Shown: positions 44,562 through 53,732 of the stretch, in pieces
Layout: each line of letters opens with the position of its first letter
Position numbering within the stretch: position 1 is the stretch's first letter
Assembly (NCBI RefSeq): GCF_014243445.1
Contig: NZ_JACLQD010000001.1
Span: forward strand, 1-64,000
DNA length: 64,000 nt
Origin: Paragemmobacter straminiformis
GTDB lineage: Bacteria; Pseudomonadota; Alphaproteobacteria; Rhodobacterales; Rhodobacteraceae
Direction: 5' to 3'
Translations under genes and position numbers: made by a program
The notes under the pieces: generated by a model
Database searches by the model: none
Told to the model about the DNA's origin: nothing
The model's input: only the letters and a program-made list of their open reading frames with translations

Positions 44562-47471
44562 TCAGCTCCGGTTTTTCAACGCTGCCAGAACGGCAAAAGG
44601 GTTGTCCGGATCGATCGGCTTTTCGGCGCGCGGCGGGCGGGCCTCGAAAGACTTCGCCCCCTGCGGCTTTCCGCCACGCTCGCCCCGGTCTCCACCACGG
44701 TCACCACGGTCGCCCGGCTTGCCGCCCTTGGGCTTGTTGCCCTTGTAGCCGCCGCCCTTGCCCTCGCCGCCCCGCTCGCCACCACGGTCGCGGCGCTCGC
44801 CCTGCGGACGTTCGCCCTTCGGACGCTCGGCCCCCGCCTCGCCGGCAGGCTTTTCGCCCTCGGCGGGCTTCGGACCGCGCGGCGCACCCCGTTCGGGCCG
44901 CGGCCCGCGCTCGGGCCGCTGGAAGCGCGGCTTGGGTGCCCAGGTAAAGGTATAATAGGCTTCCATCTCGACCGGAGCCGCCTCGGCGCCCTCCTCCGCG
45001 ACGGGTTCGGGTTCCGGCGGCGGAGCCAGCACCGACACCTCCTCGGGGATCGGCGCGGTCGATTGCGGCGCGTCAAGCTTGGCCGGCTCGACGACCTTGG
45101 CCTTGGGCCGCTCGGCCTTTTCACCCTTGTAGCCCAGCCCCGCCATCAAGTCGGCAAACTGGTCCAGCGTCATGCCGGTGATCGACAGCATCTCGGGTGC
45201 CGCCTCGAAGCCCGCGCGGCTGTCCTTGGCGCGCAGCAGATCGGCCAGACGCTCCAGCATGTCGATGCGGATCGCACGGCTTCCGGCGGGATGATAGCCC
45301 GACAGAGTGTAATGCTGCTTCGGCACCTCGGTGATGTTCGGAATCGTCACCAGACCGGGCGGCGGGCTTTCGGGGAATTCGTCCAGATTGTTCCACAGCG
45401 ACCACAGCACCAGCCGCAACCGGGTCGGCGCGGGCTTGAGCAGCGCGGGCAGGAAGACCGTGAACTGGCCGAACCGCACGCCATGCTTGCGCAACGCGCC
45501 CCGCGCTTCCTGATCGAGTTGCTTGACTTCCTCGTTCACCGCATCGCGCGGCAAAACCCCCAGCGCCTCGACCAGCCTAAAGGCGAAGCCGCGGGCAAGC
45601 CCCGTCAGCGCCTCGTCACGGCTCATCGCGGTCAGCGGCTCGAACAGCGCGGCTGTCTTGCGGTCGATGAAATGCTGCAAGCGGCGCTTCACCTTCTCGG
45701 CCACATCCGGCCCCGCCTCGTCATCGACGAAGGCATCGACCGATGCGCGCAGCACCTCGGGGCCTTTCACCAGCTTGCCGACGGCCGTGGTTCCCCACAT
45801 CAGCCCGCCCTGCTCGGTGAAATCCAGTTCCGTGTCGGGCGCGTTGTAGAAACGGTCCGCCCGCAGGTGGAACTCGGGCTTCAGCGCCTGCACCGCCGCC
45901 TGACGCAGCGTCCGCGCCTCGTCGGGTGACGAGGACGCGTCCTGATGGAAACGGAACCCCTCGAGACGGCCGACGAACTCGCCTTCGACCGTCACTTCAC
46001 CCTTGTCATTCACCTCGGCCACGAGGGTCTCCTTCTGCTTCAACCGCCGCATCAGCACGCTCGTGCGCCGGTCAACAAATCTTTGCGTCAGACGTGCGTG
46101 CAGCGCATCCGACAGGCGGTCTTCTACAGCGCGAGTCTCGTCGCGCCAATGCATTTCGTCATCGACCCACCCTTTGCGCTGCGCCACATAGGTCCAGGTG
46201 CGGATATAGGCCAACCGTTTCGAGATCGCGTCGATGTCGCCATCCGTCTTGTCGATCCTCGAAACCGCCTTGGCAAGCCAGTCGCTCGGAACGCGCCCTT
46301 TCTTCAGGAACTCGTACAGACGCGCAAGCAGACTTGCGTGTTCCATGCCCGAAGACGACCGGAAATCCGGCACGCGGCACACATCCCACAGCAGGCGCAC
46401 ATCCGCCGGACCCTTCAGACGGTCGCGCACCTCGGGCATTTCCGAAAGGGCCTTCAGCGCCAGAACGTCATCGGCATCGCGCGCGCGCGACAGCCAGTCG
46501 TTGCTCGTCGGCGCCTCGAGCGACCGCACCAGCCGCTCGACCGTGCCGAACTCCAGCCCCTCGTTGCGCCATTGCAGCTTCTTGACGGGGGCGAAGCGGT
46601 GGTTCTCGATGGCCTCGACCAGATCCTCGTCAAGGGGCCGCGCCTCGCCCGTCACCCCGAAGGTGCCGTTCTCGGTATGCCGCCCCGCCCGCCCCGCGAT
46701 CTGCGCCAGCTCTTGCGGATAAAGCGCCCGCATCCGCCGCCCGTCGAACTTGGCCGTGCTGGAAAAGGCGACGTGATGGATATCGAGGTTCAGCCCCATC
46801 CCGATGGCATCGGTGGCCACCAGATAATCCACATCGCCATTCTGGTACAAAGCCACCTGCGCATTGCGCGTGCGGGGCGACAGCGCCCCCATGACCACGG
46901 CACAGCCGCCCTTCTGGCGGCGGATCAGCTCGGCGATGGCATAGACGTTTTCAACCGAAAAGCCCACGATCGCGCTGCGTGCAGGCATCCGGCTTATCTT
47001 TTTCGAACCTGTGTAGGTCAGCGTCGACAGACGGTCGCGCTTCATGAACTGCACACCCGGCACCAGCGCCGCTATCGCGGGGCGCATGGTGTCCGATCCC
47101 AGAAACAGCGTCTCGTGCAGCCCCCGCGCCCGCAGCAGACGGTCGGTGAACACATGCCCCCGCTCGGGGTCGGCGCAGAGCTGGATCTCGTCCACCGCCA
47201 CGAAATCGGCACCGATCTCGAGCGGCATCGCCTCGACCGTGCAGACCCAGTATTGCGCCCGCTCGGGCACGATCCGCTCTTCCCCCGTCACCAGCGCCAC
47301 GACCGAAGGCCCCCGCTGGGCCACGCAACGGTCATAGACCTCGCGCGCAAGCAGACGCAGCGGCAGGCCGATCACCCCCGTCCGGTGTGCCAGCATCCGG
47401 GTGATGGCGTAATGCGTCTTGCCGGTGTTCGTCGGCCCGAGGACCGCCGTAACCCGTGAGGTCGTGCCCAT
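44562..47471 (-). CDS. SUV3-like DExH RNA helicase with RGG-type tail
   Basis: 969 residues. Superfamily 2 motor of the mitochondrial SUV3/Ski2-like type: Walker A GPTNTGKTHYA at 12, VDEIQLC near 95, SPRTRNAQVALYQNG near 197, VATDAIGMGLNLD near 219, QIAGRAGRHTENGTFG near 258. A middle region follows, and the last 130 residues are low complexity, rich in RG, KG and PE repeats (GERRDRGGERGGEGKGGGYK), likely a disordered RNA-binding tail. Alphaproteobacterial homologues sit in the same helicase-S4-fdxA-carD order. A role in RNA decay or ribosome maintenance is inferred. The start is 12 bases after the TPR gene. Confidence 0.88.
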   Translation of the reverse strand: MGTTSRVTAVLGPTNTGKTHYAITRMLAHRTGVIGLPLRLLAREVYDRCVAQRGPSVVALVTGEERIVPERAQYWVCTVEAMPLEIGADFVAVDEIQLCADPERGHVFTDRLLRARGLHETLFLGSDTMRPAIAALVPGVQFMKRDRLSTLTYTGSKKISRMPARSAIVGFSVENVYAIAELIRRQKGGCAVVMGALSPRTRNAQVALYQNGDVDYLVATDAIGMGLNLDIHHVAFSSTAKFDGRRMRALYPQELAQIAGRAGRHTENGTFGVTGEARPLDEDLVEAIENHRFAPVKKLQWRNEGLEFGTVERLVRSLEAPTSNDWLSRARDADDVLALKALSEMPEVRDRLKGPADVRLLWDVCRVPDFRSSSGMEHASLLARLYEFLKKGRVPSDWLAKAVSRIDKTDGDIDAISKRLAYIRTWTYVAQRKGWVDDEMHWRDETRAVEDRLSDALHARLTQRFVDRRTSVLMRRLKQKETLVAEVNDKGEVTVEGEFVGRLEGFRFHQDASSSPDEARTLRQAAVQALKPEFHLRADRFYNAPDTELDFTEQGGLMWGTTAVGKLVKGPEVLRASVDAFVDDEAGPDVAEKVKRRLQHFIDRKTAALFEPLTAMSRDEALTGLARGFAFRLVEALGVLPRDAVNEEVKQLDQEARGALRKHGVRFGQFTVFLPALLKPAPTRLRLVLWSLWNNLDEFPESPPPGLVTIPNITEVPKQHYTLSGYHPAGSRAIRIDMLERLADLLRAKDSRAGFEAAPEMLSITGMTLDQFADLMAGLGYKGEKAERPKAKVVEPAKLDAPQSTAPIPEEVSVLAPPPEPEPVAEEGAEAAPVEMEAYYTFTWAPKPRFQRPERGPRPERGAPRGPKPAEGEKPAGEAGAERPKGERPQGERRDRGGERGGEGKGGGYKGNKPKGGKPGDRGDRGGDRGERGGKPQGAKSFEARPPRAEKPIDPDNPFAVLAALKNRS

Positions 47472-47483
47472 ATCGTCTCTCTG

Positions 47484-48032
47484 TCAGAGGTCCTGCCCGG
47501 CTGCCTCGGCCTCAAGCCGTTGGACAGAATCCAATACCCCGCTCAGGTGGGGATGTATAGCCAAGGCCGCCTTGTAGACCTCGAGCGCCTTCTTGGGCTG
47601 GTCGAGTTGCTCGAAGATCATCCCGAGGCCCGCAAGCGCCCCGAAATGCCGCGGGTTCAGCGTCAGCACATGGGCGATGTCCTGCACGGCGGGGCCAAGC
47701 TCGCCCATCTGGTAATAGGCCGTGGCCCGTGCGTTCCAGCCTTCGGCGAAATCCGGCGCATGGTCGGTCAGCGCGGTCAGATGTTCGATCGCCGCAGGCA
47801 AATCCCCCTCGGCCATCGCCTTGCGCCCGCGCTCCAGCAGCAGGTCCATCGCGGGCGAGCCGGACTTGGACCATTCGTTCCAGATTTCCTGCTCGATCCG
47901 CCCCGACGCCTGCGCGTCCGACGTTTTCAGCTCGTCAAACAGCTTGTCCAAAGCCGCATCGTCCGCGAAAACCGGCCATGCCAGCGCGAAAACGGCCAGA
48001 ACTGCCGCAACGAGACGATTGTGAAATGGCAT
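47484..48032 (-). CDS. Secreted tetratricopeptide-repeat protein
   Basis: 182 residues. Signal peptide at 1-23 (cleavage after VFA). Three TPR units cover about 65-170 (DLLLERGRKAMAEGDLPAAIEHL; FAEGWNARATAYYQMGELGPAVQDI; HFGALAGLGMIFEQLDQPKKALEVY). Periplasmic scaffold of unknown partner. The ATG at 48032 is preferred to one at 48044 because GGAAG is at the right distance. It heads the operon with the helicase, 12 bases apart. Confidence 0.85.
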   Translation of the reverse strand: MPFHNRLVAAVLAVFALAWPVFADDAALDKLFDELKTSDAQASGRIEQEIWNEWSKSGSPAMDLLLERGRKAMAEGDLPAAIEHLTALTDHAPDFAEGWNARATAYYQMGELGPAVQDIAHVLTLNPRHFGALAGLGMIFEQLDQPKKALEVYKAALAIHPHLSGVLDSVQRLEAEAAGQDL

Positions 48033-48119
48033 CCGCGCTTCCATAACTGCATAGGTAACGCAACCGCGCCGAAACGCCAGACGTTCTGCGGTCACGACAA
48101 AGCGAGAAGGACCGACCCC

Positions 48120-48407
48120 ATGAGCCACGTCATAGACGCCGCCGTCACGGCACTCGCGGCCAAGCTCTCGGGTCCGCTCGACGGCGTGGCGAAATTCGTG
48201 ATCGAGGGCGAAGGCGCGGTCATGATCGACGGGGCGACCGTCCGCGCGGGTGACGACCCCGCCGATGTGACCCTGACCGCCAGCACCGACACCTTCCGCG
48301 CCATCCTCGACGGCAGCCTGAACCCGACCACCGCCTTCATGACGGGCAAGCTCTCGGTCGATGGCAGCATGGGCCTTGCGATGAAACTCGGCTCGGTGCT
48401 GGGATGA
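48120..48407 (+). CDS. SCP2 sterol-carrier-domain protein
   Basis: 95 residues, one SCP2 domain: VAKFVIEGEGAVMIDGATVRAGDDPADVTLTAS near 23 and SLNPTTAFMTGKLSVDGSMGLAMKL near 63. Binds lipids or acyl-CoA-like molecules in a hydrophobic tunnel (family knowledge). AGAAGGACCGACCCC precedes the ATG. Its stop shares ATGA with the next gene, so lipid binding and the lysophospholipase-like hydrolase are translationally coupled. Confidence 0.88.
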   Translation: MSHVIDAAVTALAAKLSGPLDGVAKFVIEGEGAVMIDGATVRAGDDPADVTLTASTDTFRAILDGSLNPTTAFMTGKLSVDGSMGLAMKLGSVLG

Positions 48408-49363
48408 CAGCCGCCGCCCGCGCCAACGCCTCCCCCTCGCCCGCGCCCTACTATGCCGAGGTGGCCGACGGCCCCGCGGCGGGCCACGCGTTCTGGGTGC
48501 AGGCGCCGGGCGCGCGCATCCGCATCGGCATATGGCCCGAAGGGTCAAAGGGCACCGTCCTGCTGTTGCCCGGCCGCACCGAATATGTCGAGAAATACGG
48601 CCGCGCCGCCGAAGACCTGCGCCGGCGCGGCTATGCCTCGGTGGCCATCGACTGGCGCGGGCAGGGGCTTGCCGACCGCCCCGAGATCGACCGCATGGTC
48701 GGCCATGTCGCGCATTTCGACGAATACCAGCACGACCTCGACGCGGCCCTTGCCTTTGCGGCAAGCCTCGATCTGCCGCAGCCCTTCTACATGCTGGCCC
48801 ATTCGATGGGCGGCTGCATCGGCCTGCGCGCACTGATGCGCGGGCTTCCCTTCAAGGCGGCGGCGTTTTCCGCCCCCATGTGGGGCATCAGCCTGTCGTC
48901 ATGGATGCGCCCGCTTGCCCATGCGGTCACCACTCTGGCCGGTCCCTTCGGTCAGGCCCTGCGCTACGCGCCGATGACCAACCGCTTCAGCTATGTCCTG
49001 ACCGCCCCGATGGCCGGAAACGTGCTGACCACCGATCCCGACATGTGGCACTACATGCACCGCCAACTCGTGGCGCACCCCGACCTCGCGCTTGGCGGGC
49101 CCAGCCTCGGCTGGGTCAACGCGGCCTTGCGCGAATGCGGCGCGCTCTCGAACCTGCCCGCCCCCGCCACGGCCTGCCTCACCGCCCTCGGCACCGCCGA
49201 ACGGGTCGTCGACGTGGCACCGATCCACGAGCGGATGGCCGGTTGGCGCACAGGCCGCCTCGACCTTTACCAAGGGGCCGAGCACGAGGTCATCATGGAA
49301 ACCGGAACCCATCGGACCCGCTTTTTCGACAGCGCGGCCGCCCTTTTCGACAGCCACCGCTGA
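48404..49363 (+). CDS. Alpha/beta hydrolase, lysophospholipase (PldB) type
   Basis: 319 residues. Serine-aided lipid hydrolase: oxyanion segment VLLLPGRTEYVEKYG near 52, nucleophile elbow LAHSMGGCIGLRAL near 130, late Asp in the LTALGTAERVVD region near 262 and His in YQGAEHEVIMET near 290. Closest in pattern to PldB/monoglyceride lipase proteins, cytoplasmic, no signal peptide. It overlaps the SCP2 gene by four bases. Confidence 0.88.
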   Translation: MTAAARANASPSPAPYYAEVADGPAAGHAFWVQAPGARIRIGIWPEGSKGTVLLLPGRTEYVEKYGRAAEDLRRRGYASVAIDWRGQGLADRPEIDRMVGHVAHFDEYQHDLDAALAFAASLDLPQPFYMLAHSMGGCIGLRALMRGLPFKAAAFSAPMWGISLSSWMRPLAHAVTTLAGPFGQALRYAPMTNRFSYVLTAPMAGNVLTTDPDMWHYMHRQLVAHPDLALGGPSLGWVNAALRECGALSNLPAPATACLTALGTAERVVDVAPIHERMAGWRTGRLDLYQGAEHEVIMETGTHRTRFFDSAAALFDSHR

Positions 49364-49432
49364 AGCGAAGCCCTTCAAGGGACTTTGCGGAAATCTTGCC
49401 CGGCCTTGCGCCCGGACCCGCCGTGACGGGCG

Positions 49433-50158
49433 TCAGATGTTGATCTGGGCGAAGCCGTCGCGCAGCGCCTTGGACCATGCCTCCGACATGGCGCGGAACT
49501 GCTCGTCCCCCGCCTCGATCCGCCGCGTCTGCGACACCCGCAGCGCGTCGCGCTCGATCACGGCCAGATCGAGCGGCATCCCCACCGACAGGTTCGACCG
49601 CAAGGTCGAATCCATCGACAGCAGCACCGCCTTCTTGGCATCCGCAAGGCTGGTCGTGGGCTTCACCACACGGTCCAGAATCGGCTTGCCGTATTTATGC
49701 TCGCCGATCTGCAAGAAGGGCGTGTCCTCGGTCGCCTCGATGAAATTCCCCTCGGGATAGATCAGGAACAGCCGCATCGCGCCGCCCTTCCTTTGCCCCG
49801 CGACGATCATGCTGGCCGAAGCGCCCTGGTTCATCGCGCTCAGCTTTTCGTCCACATCGGCGCGCACCTGCGCCAGCGTGCTGCCGACCATCTCGGCCAC
49901 CTTCAGCAAGGTCGGCGCCTTCAGGATCGAGGTTTCGGGCGTGCTCTCGGGGTCTTCCACCGCCTCGCGCAAGCGCGCCATCGTGGTCTGCGTCACCGAC
50001 AGGCTGCCCGCCGTCATGATCGCGATCACCCGCTCGCCGGGATCTTCAAAGGTGAACATCTTGCGATAGGTCGAGATATTGTCGAGCCCCGCATTGGTGC
50101 GCGTATCCGACAGCAAGACCATGCCGTCCCGCAGCAGCAAGCCCACGCAATAGGTCAT
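49433..50158 (-). CDS. Anbu (bacterial proteasome-homologue) peptidase
   Basis: 241 residues, Ntn-hydrolase of the proteasome beta type. It begins MTYCVGLLLRDGMVLLSDTRTNAG; removal of Met would expose Thr2 as nucleophile, and the Asp/Lys partners are in SDTRTNAG and YRKMFTF. Unlike proteasome beta subunits it has no propeptide. Anbu proteins form open helical rings (published structures), and peptidase activity has been hard to show. It is the last gene of a four-gene operon (ATP-grasp, alpha-E, transglutaminase-like, Anbu). The start at 50158 is fixed by the Thr. Confidence 0.92.
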   Translation of the reverse strand: MTYCVGLLLRDGMVLLSDTRTNAGLDNISTYRKMFTFEDPGERVIAIMTAGSLSVTQTTMARLREAVEDPESTPETSILKAPTLLKVAEMVGSTLAQVRADVDEKLSAMNQGASASMIVAGQRKGGAMRLFLIYPEGNFIEATEDTPFLQIGEHKYGKPILDRVVKPTTSLADAKKAVLLSMDSTLRSNLSVGMPLDLAVIERDALRVSQTRRIEAGDEQFRAMSEAWSKALRDGFAQINI

Positions 50159-50192
50159 CTCCGGCCCCCTTCGCTCCGTTCCCGCGCAGACC

Positions 50193-50999
50193 CTATTGCT
50201 GCACCTGCCGGACCGCAACGGCCACATCCAAACTTTCCGCCCCGCCGCCCCGCGCCGTGCCGCGGATGGGGGCGGCATCCACCGCGTCGAACCCCGATCC
50301 AAGCCGGATGTAGCGGTCATCGGGGCAGCAGCGGTTCGATGCGTCGAACCCGATCCAGCCCAGCCCGCCCACGAAGATTTCGGCCCAGGCATGCGCCGCC
50401 TCCGGCGCGCCCTCGCCACTGGCGAACAGATAGCCCGAGACATAGCGCGCCGGCAGCCCCAGATGCCGCGCACAGGCGATCAGCGCCTGCGTATGGTCCT
50501 GACAGACGCCCTGCCCCTGCGCCAGCGCCTCGGCGGCCGTGGTCCGCGCATGGGTGGCCCCCGGCACATAGGCGATGGCATCCGACACCAGCGCCGAAAG
50601 CCTGTGCGCCTGCGCCAGATCGCCCGCCTCGTCGCGGGCCTGTTCGGCCAGCGCCGCCAGCGCCGCATCCGCCTGCGTGGCCAGCGTGTCGCACAGATAG
50701 ACCTCGGCCGGCACGCTTTCGCGGTGGCCGCGCAACACGCCCGCCAGATCGACCGTCTCGACCGTGCCCGCCACGCGCACCGTGATCTCGCTCACCGGTC
50801 CGCGCACGGTCCAGCCCTGCACGCGGTCGCCCGCCCCGTCGCGGAACGCCCCGCCCTGCACGCCGTCGCTCACCGTCACGCTCCAGTCGCGCAGCTTCTG
50901 CCCGTCAAAGGCGCTCGGCACCAGCCGGTGGCTCTGCACCACCCCCCGCACGGGGCGGTCGTAGCGATAGGTGGTCACATGATCGACCGACAGCAGCAT
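50193..50999 (-). CDS. Transglutaminase-like protease/amidase of the Anbu cluster
   Basis: 268 residues. N-terminal beta domain (MLLSVDHVTTYRYDRPVRGVVQSHRLVPS), then a papain-like transglutaminase domain: catalytic Cys in GQGVCQDHTQALIACARHLG near 165, His in AAHAWAEIF near 202 and Asp in FDASN near 221. Could cleave, hydrolyse or cross-link peptide bonds; direction unknown. Its start codon overlaps the stop of the alpha-E gene, so the two are coupled, and Anbu follows 34 bases later. Confidence 0.9.
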   Translation of the reverse strand: MLLSVDHVTTYRYDRPVRGVVQSHRLVPSAFDGQKLRDWSVTVSDGVQGGAFRDGAGDRVQGWTVRGPVSEITVRVAGTVETVDLAGVLRGHRESVPAEVYLCDTLATQADAALAALAEQARDEAGDLAQAHRLSALVSDAIAYVPGATHARTTAAEALAQGQGVCQDHTQALIACARHLGLPARYVSGYLFASGEGAPEAAHAWAEIFVGGLGWIGFDASNRCCPDDRYIRLGSGFDAVDAAPIRGTARGGGAESLDVAVAVRQVQQ

Positions 51000-51949
51000 C
51001 AGCGCATATCCCCGCTCAGATAGGTTTCATGGATCACCGACCCCAGCGCCGCCGTCTGCTTGATGAAGCGCGTCAGGAAATCATGCAGCCCTTCCTCGAA
51101 GATGTCGTCCACCTTGGTCTCCTCGAGCGCCGCCCGCATCGCCCGCGCCTGCGCCTGCGCGTCGGTCGTCGCCCCGTATAGCTTTGCCAGCCGGTCCAGA
51201 TGCCCCGAAAGGCCCTCGGCACAGGTGATCAGCGACCTGGGGCATTGCGAGTTCAGGATCAGGAAATGCGCGATCTTCGCCGCCGTGATCTCGCCGCCAT
51301 AGGCCCAGTGGAACGCCCGGTGCGACGACATCGCCCGCAGCAGCGTCGACCATTGGTAATTGTCCAACCCCGAGCCGACGAAATCGAGCCGCGGCAGCAG
51401 GACGTAATATTTCACATCCATCAGACGCGCCGTGTTGTCCGCCCGTTCCAGCAGATAGCCGAGGTTCAGGAAATCCCATCCGTCATTGCGCAGCAGCGTG
51501 GCGTCGATCGCGCCCCGCACCATCGCGGCATGGCGCATGGTCCATTCGGTCAGGCGGCTCAACTCCAGCTCGCTGCGCGGCATCCGCTCCAGCGCCCGCA
51601 ACTCCTGAAAGGCCGAATTGAGCGCGTCCCAGACCTGCGCCGTCAGCGCCGTCCGCACGATCCGCCCGTTCTCGCGCGCCGCCGTGATGCAGGCCGCGAC
51701 CGAGGACGGGTTGTCATGGTCGAAGAACAGGAAACTTTCGATGTTCCGCTGCACGGGGTCGCCGTATTTCTTGGCAAAGGCATCGGCATTGCCCCCCGCC
51801 TGCAACAGGCTGTCCCATTCGTTGCGGTATCCCGCCGCACTCGGCAAAAGCGCGATCCGCGCCCCCACCTCGAGCAGCCGCGCCGCGGTTTCCGCCCGTT
51901 CCATATAGCGGGCGATCCAGAAAAGGTTGTCAGCGGTCCGGCTCAGCAT
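50999..51949 (-). CDS. Alpha-E domain protein of the Anbu cluster
   Basis: 316 residues, all-helical alpha-E (DUF403) domain. It starts MLSRTADNLFWIARYMERAETAARLLEV, the signature of the family, and repeats charged helices to the end (DIFEEGLHDFLTRFIKQTAALGSVIHETYL). Biochemical role unknown; in comparative genomics it always accompanies the circularly permuted ATP-grasp and transglutaminase-like proteins. It starts four bases after the ATP-grasp stop. Confidence 0.9.
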   Translation of the reverse strand: MLSRTADNLFWIARYMERAETAARLLEVGARIALLPSAAGYRNEWDSLLQAGGNADAFAKKYGDPVQRNIESFLFFDHDNPSSVAACITAARENGRIVRTALTAQVWDALNSAFQELRALERMPRSELELSRLTEWTMRHAAMVRGAIDATLLRNDGWDFLNLGYLLERADNTARLMDVKYYVLLPRLDFVGSGLDNYQWSTLLRAMSSHRAFHWAYGGEITAAKIAHFLILNSQCPRSLITCAEGLSGHLDRLAKLYGATTDAQAQARAMRAALEETKVDDIFEEGLHDFLTRFIKQTAALGSVIHETYLSGDMR

Positions 51950-51953
51950 GTCA

Positions 51954-53366
51954 TCACTCCGCCAGCACCCAGGTATCCTTGACGCCCCCGCCCTGCGACG
52001 AGTTCACGACCAGCGACCCCTCCTTCAGCGCCACCCGCGTCAGCCCGCCCGGCACCAGTTCGATCCGCTCGCCCACCAGACAATAGGGCCGCAGGTCCAC
52101 ATGGCGCGGGGCCACCCCTTCGGCCACGAAGGTCGGCGTGGTCGAAAGCGCCAGCGTCGGCTGGGCGATGTAGTTTCCGGGGTCCGCCATGATCCGGTGA
52201 CGGAAGCTTTCCACCTGCTCCCTGCTCGACTTCGGCCCCACCAGCATCCCGTAGCCACCCGATCCATGCACCTCCTTGACCACCAGATCGCCAAGGTTCG
52301 ACAGCACATATTTCAGATCGTCCTCCTTGCCGCATTGCCATGTGGGCACGTTGTTGAGCAGCGGCTCCTCGCCCAGATAGAAGCGGATCATCTCGGGCAC
52401 GAAGGTATAGACTGCCTTGTCATCGGCCACGCCCGCGCCGGGGGCCGAACAGATCGACACCCCGCCCGAGCGGTAGACATCCATCAACCCCGGCACGCCC
52501 AGCATGGAATCGGGCCTGAAACACAAAGGGTCGATGAAGGCATCGTCGATCCGGCGGTAGACCACATCCACGCGCCGCGGCCCCTCGGTCGTGCGCATGT
52601 AAAGGAACGGCCCCTGCACGAACAGATCCTGCCCCTCGACCAGTTCGATCCCCATCAGATCGGCAAGGAAGGAATGCTCGTAATAGGCGCTGTTGAAATG
52701 CCCCGGCGTCAGCAGGACGACAGTCGGCTCACCCTCGCATTTCTCGGGCGCGACCGATGCCAGCGTGCGGCGCAGCAGTTCGGGATAGCGGTCGACGGGT
52801 TCGATCCGGTTCTCGCGGAACAGATCGGGGAACATCCGCATCATGATCTCGCGGTTTTCCAGCATGTAGGACACACCCGACGGCGTGCGGCAATTGTCCT
52901 CGAGGACGAAGAAATCGTCCGGCCCTGTGCGGACAAGGTCCACCCCCACGATATGGCTGTATACCCCCTTCGGCGGCTTTATCCCCGCCACGGCCTTTTC
53001 ATAGGCCTCGTTCTGGTAGACCAGCTTCGACGGAATCCGCCCCGCCCGCACGATCTCGCCCCGCCCGTAGATATCGACCAGAAAGGCGTTGAGCGCCCGC
53101 GCCCGCTGCTTGATGCCCTTCTCCAGCTTGCCCCATTCGGCCGAGGTAAAGACCCGCGGGAACATGTCGAACGGGATCAGCCGGTCCGGATCGCCCCCCT
53201 CGCCATAGACGGCAAAGGTGATCCCGATGCGGCGGAACAGCGCCTCGGCCTCGGCCTGCTTGAGGCTGCGCAATTCGGCAGGCATGGCCCGCATCCAGTC
53301 TTCCAGCCGCGCATAGGGCACCCGCACGCCGCCGCCCTGATACATCTCGTTGAAATAATCCGTCAC
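51954..53366 (-). CDS. Circularly permuted type 2 ATP-grasp ligase of the Anbu cluster
   Basis: 470 residues from GTG at 53366 (VTDYFNEMY read as MTDYFNEMY); a further GTG at 53381 is possible. Signature segments are YGEGGDPDRLIPFDMFPRV near 58, LVYQNEAYEKAVAGI near 117, FFVLEDNCRTPSGVSYMLENRE near 152 and VVKEVHGSGGYGMLVGP near 361. Expected to form an amide bond with ATP, adding an amino acid or peptide to an acceptor (inference from fold). First gene of the operon; the other three follow with gaps of 4, -1 and 34 bases. Confidence 0.92.
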   Translation of the reverse strand: MTDYFNEMYQGGGVRVPYARLEDWMRAMPAELRSLKQAEAEALFRRIGITFAVYGEGGDPDRLIPFDMFPRVFTSAEWGKLEKGIKQRARALNAFLVDIYGRGEIVRAGRIPSKLVYQNEAYEKAVAGIKPPKGVYSHIVGVDLVRTGPDDFFVLEDNCRTPSGVSYMLENREIMMRMFPDLFRENRIEPVDRYPELLRRTLASVAPEKCEGEPTVVLLTPGHFNSAYYEHSFLADLMGIELVEGQDLFVQGPFLYMRTTEGPRRVDVVYRRIDDAFIDPLCFRPDSMLGVPGLMDVYRSGGVSICSAPGAGVADDKAVYTFVPEMIRFYLGEEPLLNNVPTWQCGKEDDLKYVLSNLGDLVVKEVHGSGGYGMLVGPKSSREQVESFRHRIMADPGNYIAQPTLALSTTPTFVAEGVAPRHVDLRPYCLVGERIELVPGGLTRVALKEGSLVVNSSQGGGVKDTWVLAE

Positions 53367-53732
53367 CCGCAGCCCCCGCACCCGTCGTTGACCCGATCTA
53401 ATCAGCCGAAACCGGCATGGGAAAGCGAAAGCGGACCGCCAAGCGGCTGCGACGGAAGCATTCGCCTATTTTTTGTGCATCACCCCCGGCACCCCCGGCG
53501 CGGCGCGCATGGCATGACCGCTCCGTCCCGCAGCGCGTCCCACCCGCGAAAGGGGGGCCGTCTGCCCCCCTCCGGCGCGTTCCGCGCCGCCCCCCGAGGA
53601 TATTTTTGCGAGCATGAAAGCAGCAAGGGCCACAGTGGCCACGGTCAAAAAGCGGCAGACCGGCCTTTGCCCGCCACCGCACGTAGCCCGCCCCGTTTGG
53701 CCTTTTCCCCTGCGCGCACTACACTTGCCCGC
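53367..53732. other. Divergent intergenic region Anbu operon / exonuclease gene
   Basis: No gene. It holds copy 6 of the dispersed G/C-tract element and an A/T-richer stretch TATTTTTTGTGCATC at 53466-53480. No confident promoter pair is seen for either side. Confidence 0.4.
53552..53624 (+). repeat. Dispersed G/C-tract element, copy 6
   Basis: GGGGGGC hairpin around CGTCTG, inner stem GGCGCG/CGCGCC around TTC, then CCCCCCGAGGATATTT and GAGCATGAAAG. It lies in a divergent region, so it cannot be the terminator of an upstream gene here. Confidence 0.6.
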
